From: Amycolatopsis sp. CA-128772
GTDB taxonomy: Bacteria > Actinomycetota > Actinomycetes > Mycobacteriales > Pseudonocardiaceae
NCBI RefSeq assembly: GCF_002904295.1
Contig: NZ_PPHG01000073.1
Span: forward strand, 1-64,000
Length of the DNA stretch: 64,000 bases
Direction: 5' to 3'
The notes beneath the pieces are model-generated. The model had not been told where the DNA came from, did not search any database, and was given only the letters and a program-made list of their open reading frames with translations. Shown in pieces: positions 7,642-15,925 of this stretch. A program made the translations under genes and the position numbers. Each line of letters begins with the position of its first letter. Positions within the stretch are counted from its first letter, which is position 1.

Positions 7642-9047
7642 CCGCACCGCCGATCCGGACGTGGCTGGCCGGGCTGCGGCCCCGGCTGGTCGCCGCGTTC
7701 GCCGTGATCATGATCCTCGGCGCCACCGCCGCGGCGGGCGCGAGCTACGTCTCCGCGCGCCGGGCCATCCTGGAAGGCATCCAGGACCAGACCATGCTGA
7801 AGCTGCGCGACCAGATCGCCGCGTACCTGCCGACCGTGTCGCTGCCACCGTCCATGGGCACGCTCGACGCCTTCGCGACGGCGCTCAAACCCAGCAAGGC
7901 CCTCGTCGTCTACCACGACCTGCACTCGTCGGCGGGGCTCACGCCCGACAGCGTGCCGGCCGGGCTGCGCCGGGCGGTGGCCGGCACCACCAGCATCCAG
8001 TTCCAGCGCGTCGACGACGGCGGCACCCCGGTGTTCTTCGTCGGCGTCCCGGTGCAGACCGCCGGCGGCCGCCCGAGCGGCCTCGAGGTCTACGCGGAGG
8101 TGATCCTGACCGACCAGCAGGACGCCATCGGCGAACTGTCCCGCAACGCCTGGCTGTACTCCGCGCTCGCCCTGCCGTTCGCCGTCGCGGTGGCGCTGCT
8201 GGCCGCCCGGCAGGTGCTGCGGCCGGTGCGCGCGCTCAACACCGCGGCGAGCCAGCTCGGCCGCGGCCGGCTGGACGTGCGGCTGCGCGCGAAGGGGTCC
8301 GACGAGCTCGCGCAGCTGGTCACCACGTTCAACCACACCGCCGCGGAGCTGGAACGCACGGTCGGCACGCTGCGCGCGATGGAGGCCGACGCGCGGCGGT
8401 TCGTCGCCGACGTTTCGCACGAGCTGCGGACGCCGCTGGCGGCGATGAACGCGGTCACCGACGTCCTCGACGAGGACGCCGAGCAGCTGCCCCCGGACAC
8501 CGCGGTCGCAGCGCGGCTGGTGTCGGCCGAGACGCGGCGGCTGACCCGGCTGGTGCAGGACCTGATCGAGATCTCCCGGTTCGACGCCGGCCGGGCGGAA
8601 CTGCGCCGGGAGGAGCTGGACGTCGCCGCGGCGGTCACCGACAGCCTCGCCGCACGCGGCTGGGAACCCGGCGCCGACCTCGTCACGGACCTGCCGCCGG
8701 GGATCACCGCGCGGCTCGACCGGCGGCGGCTCGACATCGTCGTGGCGAACCTGGTCGGCAACGCGCTGCGCCACGGCGCGCCGCCGATCGAGGTGGTGCT
8801 GCGGGCGGAGTACGGCGATGTCGTGCTGACCGTCACCGACCACGGGCCGGGCATCCCCGCCGACGTGCTGCCGCGGGTCTTCGACCGCTTCACCAAGGCC
8901 GACACCGCCCGCGCCCGGTCCGAGGGCAGCGGCCTCGGGCTGTCCATCGCGCGGGAGAACGCGCGGCTGCACGGCGGCGACATCGTCGCGGCCGACACCG
9001 GCACCGGCGCCCGGTTCCAGCTGCGCCTGCCCCGGGAGGCGGCGTGA
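7638..9047 (+). CDS. Sensor histidine kinase
   Basis: 469 residues. An N-terminal membrane helix (LVAAFAVIMILGATAAAGASYV) is followed by an extracytoplasmic domain of about 125 residues and a second helix (ALALPFAVAVALLAA). Then come a HAMP linker, a HisKA domain with FVADVSHELRTPLAAM (phospho-His 261), and a HATPase domain with N box VGNALRHG and G boxes DHGPGIP and GSGLGLS. The GTG start overlaps the regulator's stop (GTGA), and its own stop overlaps the lipoprotein start the same way. It should phosphorylate the upstream regulator; the signal is unknown, probably envelope-related given the lipoprotein. Confidence 0.93.
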   Translation: MTAPPIRTWLAGLRPRLVAAFAVIMILGATAAAGASYVSARRAILEGIQDQTMLKLRDQIAAYLPTVSLPPSMGTLDAFATALKPSKALVVYHDLHSSAGLTPDSVPAGLRRAVAGTTSIQFQRVDDGGTPVFFVGVPVQTAGGRPSGLEVYAEVILTDQQDAIGELSRNAWLYSALALPFAVAVALLAARQVLRPVRALNTAASQLGRGRLDVRLRAKGSDELAQLVTTFNHTAAELERTVGTLRAMEADARRFVADVSHELRTPLAAMNAVTDVLDEDAEQLPPDTAVAARLVSAETRRLTRLVQDLIEISRFDAGRAELRREELDVAAAVTDSLAARGWEPGADLVTDLPPGITARLDRRRLDIVVANLVGNALRHGAPPIEVVLRAEYGDVVLTVTDHGPGIPADVLPRVFDRFTKADTARARSEGSGLGLSIARENARLHGGDIVAADTGTGARFQLRLPREAA

Positions 9048-9529
9048 AGAAACTCCTCGTCCTGGCCGTCCTGCTGCTGGCGAGCGCGTGCGGGATCAAG
9101 CCGACGCCGGTGCTCGGGGCGGGCCCGGCGCCGACGCTGCGGAACCCGGTGAACGACGGGTCCGGTACCGACGTGAGCCTCTACTTCCTTCACGACGGCC
9201 GGGTGGCCCCGGTGACGCGGCCGGGTAGCTTCCCGGTGACGGTCGAGTCGACCCTGTCGATGCTGATGGCAGGGCCGTCCCTCGAGGAGAAGGCCGACGG
9301 GTACACGACCGAGCTCCCGCGCCGGCCCGGGGGCATCACCGTGTCCCCCGGGCCGCCGGCGACGATCACCTTCTCGTCCCCGATCCGGCCGTTCACCGGC
9401 GCCGGTATCAACCAGCTGGTCTGCACCGCGATCGCCGCCCTGGCGGCGCAGGGCGGGTACGCCGTCGACGGCACCATCGCGGTGTCCGCGCCGGACGTCC
9501 AGCTGCCGTACCAGACGTGCCAGGCGTGA
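9044..9529 (+). CDS. Lipoprotein with GerMN domain
   Basis: 161 residues beginning MKKLLVLAVLLLASAC, a lipoprotein signal with lipobox LASAC (Cys 16 lipidated). The rest matches the sporulation/spore-germination GerMN fold found in LpqB: SLYFLHDGRVAPVTR, STLSMLMAGPSLEEKADGYTTELP and a terminal LVCTAIAALAAQGG helix. Unlike LpqB it has no beta-propeller. The GTG start overlaps the kinase stop by 4 nt, so it is made with the two-component pair and probably modulates the sensor outside the membrane. Confidence 0.85.
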   Translation: MKKLLVLAVLLLASACGIKPTPVLGAGPAPTLRNPVNDGSGTDVSLYFLHDGRVAPVTRPGSFPVTVESTLSMLMAGPSLEEKADGYTTELPRRPGGITVSPGPPATITFSSPIRPFTGAGINQLVCTAIAALAAQGGYAVDGTIAVSAPDVQLPYQTCQA

Positions 9530-9548
9530 GCACCGGGCCGGCCGTACG

Positions 9549-10139
9549 TCAGCCGGGGTAGGGCCGCGCCGCCCTCGCCTCGGCCAGCGCCCGCGCCCAC
9601 CAGCCGAGCTGGTCGAGCATCGCCTTCGCCGCGACGCCCGCCGCGTCGTCGATCGGGACGCCGTCGTCACCGAAACAGGCGTGGGCACCGTGGAAGCTGA
9701 CCGTCTCGCGGATGGTCGTCGCGTGGAGTTCGGCGAAGACCGCACGCAGGTGCTCGACCGCCCGCAAGCCGCCGGAAATCCCGCCGTACGAAACGAAAGC
9801 TACCGGCTTGGCCCGCCATTCGGGCCGGTGCCAGTCGATGACGTTCTTGAGCGACGCCGGATAGCTGTGGTTGTACTCCGGGGTGACCACGACGAAGGCG
9901 TCGGCGGCCCCGAGCCGCGGGGCCACCTTCGCGATCTCGGCGACGACCGCCGCGCCCGGCTCCGCGCCGAACGCGGGCATGGCCAGCGGCAGGTCGGCTT
10001 CGGCGAGATCGACGACGTCGACCGCGAACCCGCCGTACCGGTCCGCGACACCCGCCACCCAGTCCGCGACCACCGGCCCGAACCGTCCTTCCCGGACACT
10101 TCCCACGATCACCGCGACCCGCACCGGCGTTTCCGACAC
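9549..10139 (-). CDS. NADPH-dependent FMN reductase (SoxR target)
   Basis: 196 residues of flavodoxin fold. The flavin-phosphate loop is GSVREGRFG, and the family signature TPEYNHSYPASLKNVIDW and SYGGISGG are present. It would reduce FMN or quinones with NAD(P)H in the cytosol. It is divergent from soxR and shares a SoxR box with it. In Streptomyces coelicolor a reductase of this family (SCO2478) is a known SoxR target, so induction by redox-active compounds is expected here. Confidence 0.9.
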   Translation of the reverse strand: MSETPVRVAVIVGSVREGRFGPVVADWVAGVADRYGGFAVDVVDLAEADLPLAMPAFGAEPGAAVVAEIAKVAPRLGAADAFVVVTPEYNHSYPASLKNVIDWHRPEWRAKPVAFVSYGGISGGLRAVEHLRAVFAELHATTIRETVSFHGAHACFGDDGVPIDDAAGVAAKAMLDQLGWWARALAEARAARPYPG

Positions 10140-10185
10140 ACTTCCTCCTCGGCCCAGCGGAACATTGCCGCCCCCGAGGATGAGA

Positions 10186-10203
10186 CCTCAAGTTCACTTG
10201 AAG
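10186..10203. promoter_or_regulatory. SoxR operator
   Basis: CCTCAAGTTCACTTGAAG matches 16 of 18 bases of the classical SoxR box (CCTCAAGTTAACTTGAGG). It lies 47 nt upstream of the divergent reductase start and 31 nt upstream of the soxR start. SoxR normally untwists the over-long spacer of the target promoter when its [2Fe-2S] cluster is oxidised. Confidence 0.88.
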
Positions 10204-10234
10204 TCAAGTCGGCGGCTGTGGTTGGCTGGCGGCC

Positions 10235-10717
10235 ATGGTGAACGCCGCGGCCCGGCCGCTGCCCGACCTCACGGTCGGCGAACTCTCCCGGCGCAGCGGG
10301 GTTCCCGCGTCGGCCCTGCGCTTCTACGAGGACGAGGGCCTCATCCACAGCCGCCGCACCGCGGGCAACCAGCGCCGCTACCGCCGCGACACGCTGCGGC
10401 GAGTGACCTTCATCCGGATGTCCCAGCGGGTCGGCATGCCGCTGTCGAAGATCCGGGAGGTGCTCGCCCTGCTGTCCGACGACCGGACGCCGACCCGCAC
10501 CGACTGGGCGCGGATTTCCCAGTGCTGGCAGGAAGACCTGAACGCGCGGATCCGCCAGCTGGAACAGCTGCGCGACCAGCTCGTCAACTGCATCGGCTGC
10601 GGCTGCATGTCCATGGCCAGCTGCAAGCTCGCCAACCCGGACGACCGGCTAGGCGAAGCCGGTCCGGGGCCGCAGCGGCTGGCCGACCACCGCGGCGAGG
10701 GCTACGAGGACTGCTGA
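10235..10717 (+). CDS. soxR: Redox-sensitive transcriptional activator SoxR
   Basis: 160 residues. An N-terminal MerR helix-turn-helix (LTVGELSRRSGVPASALRFYEDEGL) leads to a dimerisation helix and then the [2Fe-2S] motif CIGCGCMSMASC, with cysteines at 119, 122, 124 and 130. The cluster is therefore complete. Another cysteine is the last residue (160). In actinomycetes SoxR responds to redox-active secondary metabolites more than to superoxide and controls few genes. Here the divergent FMN reductase with its SoxR box is the evident target. Confidence 0.95.
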   Translation: MVNAAARPLPDLTVGELSRRSGVPASALRFYEDEGLIHSRRTAGNQRRYRRDTLRRVTFIRMSQRVGMPLSKIREVLALLSDDRTPTRTDWARISQCWQEDLNARIRQLEQLRDQLVNCIGCGCMSMASCKLANPDDRLGEAGPGPQRLADHRGEGYEDC

Positions 10718-10718
10718 G

Positions 10719-11228
10719 CTACCGGCGCTCCAGCAGCCCGCGGACGTACATCGCCTGCCCGGCGTGCTGGATGTCGTCGTCGAGGACGCTGATCAGCCGC
10801 ACGCCGAGGGTCACCGGCGGGTCCCACGCCTCGTCGACGATCCGGTCGAGGTCGTCGTCGGCGAGGCCGGAGACGTACCGGAGGGTCTGCTCGTGCACGG
10901 CGTCGTAATAGCCGGTCAGCAGGTGGGGCTTGTCGACCCGGACCGCCTCGACGTCGGCCGGGCGGTGGCCGTAGCCGGTGTCGCCGGCGGGGAACGGCAG
11001 GCCGAACCGCGAAAGCCAGTCCTGGCCGGTCCACACCTGCTCGGTCCCGGCCGCGTCGGCGACGTGGTCGTCCTGGACGCGGGTCAGGTGCCACACCAGC
11101 CAGGCGATCGAGTTCGCCTCGCCGTCCAAGCGGGTGCGGAGCTGGTCGGCGGTGAGCCCCTCGACCGCCGCGTGCACCGTGCCCTGGACCCGGCTGAACC
11201 CGTCGGCGAGCAGTTCGGCCACGTTCAT
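10719..11228 (-). CDS. DinB-family protein (mycothiol-dependent type)
   Basis: 169 residues, a four-helix DinB protein. The three metal-ligand histidines can be placed in WHLTRVQDDH, DAVHEQTL and DDIQHAGQA. Actinobacterial members of this group (mycothiol-dependent maleylpyruvate-isomerase-like, DUF664) transfer mycothiol or act as metal-dependent thiol transferases. The substrate is unknown. A clear GGGAGG lies 7 nt before the ATG. It is convergent with soxR, one base apart, and follows a strong terminator hairpin on the same strand. Confidence 0.85.
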   Translation of the reverse strand: MNVAELLADGFSRVQGTVHAAVEGLTADQLRTRLDGEANSIAWLVWHLTRVQDDHVADAAGTEQVWTGQDWLSRFGLPFPAGDTGYGHRPADVEAVRVDKPHLLTGYYDAVHEQTLRYVSGLADDDLDRIVDEAWDPPVTLGVRLISVLDDDIQHAGQAMYVRGLLERR

Positions 11229-11251
11229 TCGGCTGCCTCCCGTTGCTGAAC

Positions 11252-11294
11252 CCGTTTCCCGGCGGGCTACCCGATCATGCCCGCCGGGAAACGG
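11252..11294 (-). terminator. Strong hairpin terminator
   Basis: Perfect 15-bp arms (CCGTTTCCCGGCGGG at 11252-11266 and its complement at 11280-11294) surround a 13-nt loop. It begins 6 nt after the stop of the minus-strand gene ending at 11301 and should end the two-gene paralog operon. There is no clear U-tract, as is common in actinomycetes. Confidence 0.75.
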
Positions 11295-11300
11295 TGTCCG

Positions 11301-11864
11301 CTAGTGCGGCAGCAGCTGGTCGAAGAACGAGCGGTAGCGGCGCAGCGCGATGCGCAGCTCCTCGGTGGCCGGTTCACCCTGCTGCCACTGGTTTTCCAGC
11401 TCGTTCTTGTGCTCGGCGAAGGTGGTGGCCAGTGCGCTGATCACGGCGGCGACGAGCTCGTCGGCCTGCTGGACCGCCTGCTTCGGGTCGTCGACGAAGC
11501 CGGTCTGGACGTTCTGCCAGCGGTCGCGGAACCCGGTGACCTTCTCCTCGTCGATCAGCGGCGGCGTCTCCACGTCCCCGCCCGAGCCGGCGGGCGTCTC
11601 CACGTCGCCGCCCGAGCTCTCGGGCGTGGTGGTGTCGCCGGTCTCCTGCCGCCCGGCCGAGGCCGACGCCAGGTCGGCGGTGCTCAGGTTCTGGTCGGCG
11701 TCGTGGCCGTGGTCGGCGTCGTGGTCGTCCAGGGTGCCCGGTTCGCGGAAGTCCGCCCGGTCGTGGCCGGGTACGTCGGTGGCGGTGTCGCCGGAGAAGC
11801 CGGCTTCACGGCCGGTGTGGTCCTGGTCGTCCTCGGCGTCGTGACGCGTCAGGTGTTCGGTCAT
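11301..11864 (-). CDS. Acidic soluble protein, paralog of its upstream neighbour
   Basis: About 187 residues, no known function. The first 110 residues are low-complexity and acidic (ETPAGSGGDVETPP, HDAEDDQDH). The last 80 form a conserved helical module: RWQNVQTGFVDDPKQAVQQADELV, then ELRIALRRYRSFFDQLL. The same module occurs in the next gene upstream, so the two are paralogs that share only this C-terminal part. Start 11864 is chosen for its GGAGG 9 nt upstream, over an ATG seven codons earlier. No signal peptide or membrane helix is seen. The start lies 2 nt after the upstream stop, so translation is coupled. Confidence 0.75.
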   Translation of the reverse strand: MTEHLTRHDAEDDQDHTGREAGFSGDTATDVPGHDRADFREPGTLDDHDADHGHDADQNLSTADLASASAGRQETGDTTTPESSGGDVETPAGSGGDVETPPLIDEEKVTGFRDRWQNVQTGFVDDPKQAVQQADELVAAVISALATTFAEHKNELENQWQQGEPATEELRIALRRYRSFFDQLLPH

Positions 11865-11866
11865 GG

Positions 11867-12595
11867 TCAACGTCCTCCGTTCCACTCGGTCCGCGGGTTC
11901 GCGGACGCCTGGCGCTCGGTCTGGTGGCTGTCGGTGTGGTCCGCGTCGTGGCGGTCCACCTCGTGCCGGTCGCTCTCGCGCCGCTCGGCGCGGTCGCGGT
12001 CGTCGTCGTGCCGGTTGTGGTCGTGCCCGTTCCGGCGGTCGTGGTGGTCGTGGTGCTGCTCGTCGTCGGCGCCGTCGGTCAGCAGGTCCTCGAACACCGT
12101 GCGGTAGCGCACCATCGCGTCGCGCAGGTCCTCAGTGGACGCCCCGTCGCGCTTCTGCTGCGTGGTGTGCGCGGCCCGGTAGTGCTCCAGGGTCTTGGCG
12201 TGGCGCACGGAAAGGTCGGCCACCTGCTGCTCGTACCCCTCGGTGGGGTACCCGCGCTCGGCCATCAGGGAGTTCAGCAGCTGCTCGGCTTCGGAGACCG
12301 CCGCGGACGGCTCGTCGACGAACTTTTCCTGCACCTGGGCCCATTCCCGGGCGTAGCGCTCGCGCGCCGACGCCGAAAGCGGGCGGATGTCGAGCTCCTT
12401 GTGCCGGCGCTCCCGCTCGGCGAGCTCGCGCTGCGCGGCCCGGGGGCTGTCCTTCTCCGCGACCGTGCGGTCGTACTCGGGCCCGAACCGCTGCTGCAAC
12501 CGTTTTCGTTGCATCTCCTGCGTCACCAGCCAGATCACGGCGCCGAGCACCGCGACGGCCACGACGACGATCAACACGATCAGCCATGTGGGCAT
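11867..12595 (-). CDS. Membrane-anchored protein with His/Asp-rich tail
   Basis: 242 residues. One N-terminal membrane helix (LIVLIVVVAVAVLGAVIWLV) is followed by a charged linker and the module shared with the downstream gene: EWAQVQEKFVDEPSAAVSEAEQLLN, then TEDLRDAMVRYRTVFEDLL. The final 60 residues are dominated by His, Asp and Arg (DEQHHDHHDRRNGHDHNRHD), which could bind metal or DNA. The topology suggests that most of the protein is cytoplasmic. It is the first gene of a two-gene operon ended by the hairpin at 11252. The function is unknown; the anchored/soluble pair suggests a membrane-associated complex. Confidence 0.78.
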   Translation of the reverse strand: MPTWLIVLIVVVAVAVLGAVIWLVTQEMQRKRLQQRFGPEYDRTVAEKDSPRAAQRELAERERRHKELDIRPLSASARERYAREWAQVQEKFVDEPSAAVSEAEQLLNSLMAERGYPTEGYEQQVADLSVRHAKTLEHYRAAHTTQQKRDGASTEDLRDAMVRYRTVFEDLLTDGADDEQHHDHHDRRNGHDHNRHDDDRDRAERRESDRHEVDRHDADHTDSHQTERQASANPRTEWNGGR

Positions 12596-12778
12596 CGCTC
12601 AAACTCCTTCAAGGATGTCAAGCCCCCGATGCGTCCGGTGTTCCCCGGAACCGCCGATCCGAAAACGGTTTCCACCCGCCTGACCTCGGGATTCGGCCGA
12701 CCGGCGGCGTCGATACGGCCGGATGCCGCGGATCACCACGGGACGTGACGGCACCGACACCGCCGCGGCTAGCAGCGT

Positions 12779-12794
12779 TACCACCACAGTGGTA
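12779..12794. promoter_or_regulatory. Inverted repeat upstream of SDR gene
   Basis: TACCACCACAGTGGTA has 6-bp perfect arms around 4 nt, about 60 nt before the SDR start. It looks like a TetR/GntR-type operator, but no regulator gene adjoins it. The remaining intergenic sequence from 12596 shows only short, unconvincing palindromes (for example GTTCC-CC-GGAAC at 12640). Confidence 0.4.
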
Positions 12795-12855
12795 TCGTCG
12801 ATAACAGAACAAGGAGAGCGGCGATACCGGCGCCGCCCGGACCGGAAGGATTCCC

Positions 12856-13596
12856 ATGAGCACCACCGACACCCGCGTCGCGATCGTCACGGGAGGCTCC
12901 CGCGGCATCGGCCGCCAGGTCGCCGAGCGCCTGGCCGCCGACGGCATGGCGGTCGTCGTCAACTACGCCGGCAACGCGGAGGAGGCCACGGCCGCCGTCG
13001 ACGCCATCACCGCGAACGGTGGCCGGGCGATCGCGGTCCGCGCCGACGTGGCCGACCCGGCCGCGGTCGCGGCGCTGTTCGACACCGCGGAACGCACCTA
13101 CGGCGGCGTGGACGTCGTCGCCCACCTGGCCGGCGTGATGAACCCGCCGACGCCGATCGCCGACACCGACTTCGACGTCCTGGACCGCGTGCACCGCACC
13201 AACATCCGCGGCACGTTCGCGGTGGCCCAGCAGGCCGCGCGGCGGGTGCGCGACGGCGGCGCCGTGATCACCACGTCGACGTCGGTGCTCGGGCTGAACC
13301 TGCCCGGCTACGGCATCTACAACGCGACGAAGGGCGCGGTCGAGGCGATCACCATGATCCTGGCGCGCGAGCTGCGCGGCCACGACATCACCGTGAACAC
13401 CGTCGCGCCCGGTCCGACCGCGACCGCGTTGTTCCTCGACGGCAAGGACGAGGAGACCATCGCCCGGATGGCCAAGCAGCCGCCGCTGGAGCGGCTCGGC
13501 GAGCCCGAGGACATCGCCGAGGTCGTCGCCTTCCTCGCCGGCCCGGCGCGCTGGGTGAACGGCCAGGTGCTGCGGGCCAACGGCGGCATCGTCTAG
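12856..13596 (+). CDS. Short-chain dehydrogenase/reductase
   Basis: 246 residues of a classical SDR. The cofactor motif is TGGSRGIG, with Ser-Arg favouring NADP(H). The catalytic serine is in ITTSTSVLG and the catalytic pair in YGIYNATK. The usual NNAG is replaced by HLAG. The C-terminus WVNGQVLRANGGIV is family-typical. The substrate is undefined; the FabG-like shape suggests a ketone or sugar alcohol. The ATG at 12856 is kept, although no strong Shine-Dalgarno sequence lies close by. It ends convergently, 4 nt into the DUF6314 gene. Confidence 0.87.
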   Translation: MSTTDTRVAIVTGGSRGIGRQVAERLAADGMAVVVNYAGNAEEATAAVDAITANGGRAIAVRADVADPAAVAALFDTAERTYGGVDVVAHLAGVMNPPTPIADTDFDVLDRVHRTNIRGTFAVAQQAARRVRDGGAVITTSTSVLGLNLPGYGIYNATKGAVEAITMILARELRGHDITVNTVAPGPTATALFLDGKDEETIARMAKQPPLERLGEPEDIAEVVAFLAGPARWVNGQVLRANGGIV

Positions 13597-14021
13597 CGGG
13601 TGAACCGGCTGACGATCACGTGGTCCTTCGCCGGCCCGCGCACCGCCCACTCCTGCCGCCAGCGCGCCGCGCCGGTCACCCGGTACTCCCCGCGGTAGCG
13701 GTCGGCGCGGCAGGGGTGGTCCGCCGTCCAGTGGCCTCCGCGCAGGTCGAGGTCGTGGAAGAAGCCGCCGTGGTCGAAGTGGACCGCTGCGCGGCCGGGC
13801 CCCGCCGGGCGGTAGTGCAGGGTCCGCGTGACCGGCCCGGTGTGGCCGCCGAGCCGCAGCTCGCCCTCCTCGTGGTAGACGAGAACGCCGCCGGCCTCGG
13901 TGAACGTGGCGGTTCCGGTCACCTCGCCCGCGGGGTCGCCGTCCGCGGTGCGGATTTCCCGGTCGAGCTGCCATTCGCCGCCGAAATACGCGGCGAGGTC
14001 GGGAACGGGCCAGTACTGCAC
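13593..14021 (-). CDS. DUF6314-like lipocalin-type protein
   Basis: 142 residues, beta-rich and without a signal peptide. The pattern FGGEWQLDREI at the start, YHEEGEL in the middle and the final DHVIVSRFTR resemble the DUF6314 group, predicted to form a small lipocalin-like barrel. Ligand and role are unknown. It shares a 67-nt promoter gap with the divergent recQ. Confidence 0.7.
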   Translation of the reverse strand: MQYWPVPDLAAYFGGEWQLDREIRTADGDPAGEVTGTATFTEAGGVLVYHEEGELRLGGHTGPVTRTLHYRPAGPGRAAVHFDHGGFFHDLDLRGGHWTADHPCRADRYRGEYRVTGAARWRQEWAVRGPAKDHVIVSRFTR

Positions 14022-14088
14022 CCGGCCATTCTGCCACCCGCGGCGGGGCGGGCCGGAACTGTCGGACCCCCGCTCTATAGTCGGGCGG

Positions 14089-15924
14089 GTGGCAGAGACC
14101 GACCTCGCACCCGCGTCCGACGCGCTGGAGACCCTCCGGCGCGTGTTCGGCTACGACAGCTTCCGCGGCGACCAGGCGGCGATCGTCGAGCACGTGATCG
14201 CCGGCGGCGACGCGCTCGTGCTGATGCCCACCGGCGGCGGGAAGTCGTTGTGCTACCAGATTCCCGCGCTCGTGCGGCCCGGCGTGGGCGTGGTCGTCTC
14301 GCCGCTGATCGCGCTGATGCAGGACCAGGTCGACGCGTTGCGCAACGCCGGTGTCCGCGCCGGGTTCCTCAACTCCACCCAGGACTACGCGGCCCGCCAG
14401 GAGGTGGAGTCGGCGTTCCTCAACGGCGAGCTCGACCTGCTCTACCTGGCCCCGGAACGGCTTTCGGTCGAATCCACCGTGCGGCTGCTCGACCGCGGCA
14501 AGATCTCGCTGTTCGCCATCGACGAGGCGCACTGCGTCGCCCAGTGGGGCCACGACTTCCGGCCCGACTACCTGCAGCTCTCGGCGCTGCACGAGCGGTG
14601 GCCGGACGTCCCGCGGATCGCGCTGACCGCCACCGCGACCGAGGCGACGCACAAGGAGATCGCGGCCCGGCTGAACCTCGACGAGGCCCGGCACTTCGTC
14701 GCGAGCTTCGACCGGCCGAACATCCAGTACCGGATCGTCGGCAAGAACTCACCGCAGCGGCAGCTGCTCGAACTGCTGCGCACCGAGCACCAGGGTGACG
14801 CCGGGATCGTCTACTGCCTGTCCCGGAACTCGGTCGAGAAGACCGCGGAGTTCCTGGTGCAGAACGGGATTCCGGCGGTGCCCTACCACGCGGGGCTCGA
14901 CGCGCGCACCCGCGCGAAGCACCAGTCGCGGTTCCTGCGGGAGGACGGCCTGATCGTGGTCGCGACGATCGCGTTCGGGATGGGCATCGACAAACCGGAC
15001 GTCCGGTTCGTCGCGCACCTCGACCTGCCGAAGTCGGTCGAGGGCTACTACCAGGAAACCGGCCGCGCGGGCCGCGACGGCCTGCCGTCCACCGCCTGGC
15101 TGGCGTACGGGCTGCAGGACGTGGTGCAGCAGCGCAAGATGATCGACACGTCCGAGGGCGACGAGGCGCACCGGCGGCGGCTCGGCGCGCACCTGAACGC
15201 GATGCTCGCGCTGTGCGAGACCGTCGAGTGCCGCCGCGTGCAGATCCTCAACTACTTCGGGCAGCAGGCCGGCCCCTGCGGCAACTGCGACACGTGCCTG
15301 AGCCCGCCGGAGAAGTGGGACGGCACGATCCCGGCGCAGAAGCTGCTGTCGACCGTCGTGCGGCTGCGCAACGAGCGGCGGCAGAAGTTCGGCGCCGGCC
15401 AGGTCATCGACATCCTGCTCGGCAAGGCCACGCCCAAGGTCACGCAGTTCCAGCACGACACGCTCAAGACGTTCGGCATCGGCACCGAGCTGCGCGAGCC
15501 CGAGTGGCGGGCGGTGGTGCGGCAGCTGCTCGCCCAGGGCCTGCTCGCCGTCGAAGGCGACTACGGCTCGCTGGTGCTCACCGAGAGCAGCGCGGAGGTG
15601 CTCGGCGGCGACCGCCCGGTGCTGCTGCGCCGCGAGCCCGAGCGGGCCGCCGCCGCGAAAGTCCGCAGCACGCGGAAGTCGGCCGCCCCCGCGGAGATGC
15701 CCGCGGAGGCGGCACCGCTGTTCGAACGCCTGCGCGCCTGGCGGGCCGCCGTCGCCAAGGAGCAGGGCGTGCCCGCGTACGTCGTCTTCCACGACGCGAC
15801 CCTGCGCCAGATCGCCACGCAGCGGCCGTCGTCGCTGGCGGATCTGGGCACGGTCAGCGGCGTCGGCGAGAACAAGCTCGCCAAGTACGGCGAAGGCGTG
15901 CTCGAGGCGCTGACGGCCGGGTGA
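14089..15924 (+). CDS. recQ: ATP-dependent DNA helicase RecQ
   Basis: 611 residues. The superfamily 2 helicase core has Walker A TGGGKS and DEAH (FAIDEAHCVAQWGHDFRPDY), motif III TATAT and the QETGRAGRDG box. A zinc-binding subdomain (CRRVQILNYFG, CGNCDTC), an RQC winged helix and a C-terminal HRDC domain (FHDATLRQIATQRP) follow, so the architecture is complete. It unwinds DNA 3'-5' in recombination and fork repair. The GTG start at 14089 follows a TATAGT box at 14076-14081 by 7 nt, pointing to a leaderless transcript. Longer frames upstream are non-coding. Confidence 0.96.
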   Translation: MAETDLAPASDALETLRRVFGYDSFRGDQAAIVEHVIAGGDALVLMPTGGGKSLCYQIPALVRPGVGVVVSPLIALMQDQVDALRNAGVRAGFLNSTQDYAARQEVESAFLNGELDLLYLAPERLSVESTVRLLDRGKISLFAIDEAHCVAQWGHDFRPDYLQLSALHERWPDVPRIALTATATEATHKEIAARLNLDEARHFVASFDRPNIQYRIVGKNSPQRQLLELLRTEHQGDAGIVYCLSRNSVEKTAEFLVQNGIPAVPYHAGLDARTRAKHQSRFLREDGLIVVATIAFGMGIDKPDVRFVAHLDLPKSVEGYYQETGRAGRDGLPSTAWLAYGLQDVVQQRKMIDTSEGDEAHRRRLGAHLNAMLALCETVECRRVQILNYFGQQAGPCGNCDTCLSPPEKWDGTIPAQKLLSTVVRLRNERRQKFGAGQVIDILLGKATPKVTQFQHDTLKTFGIGTELREPEWRAVVRQLLAQGLLAVEGDYGSLVLTESSAEVLGGDRPVLLRREPERAAAAKVRSTRKSAAPAEMPAEAAPLFERLRAWRAAVAKEQGVPAYVVFHDATLRQIATQRPSSLADLGTVSGVGENKLAKYGEGVLEALTAG

Positions 15925-15925
15925 C

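Noticed and set aside
12616..12621. TTGACA on the minus strand upstream of the membrane-anchored protein as its -35 box.
   Set aside because: It is only about 21 nt from the start codon, leaving no room for a -10 element.
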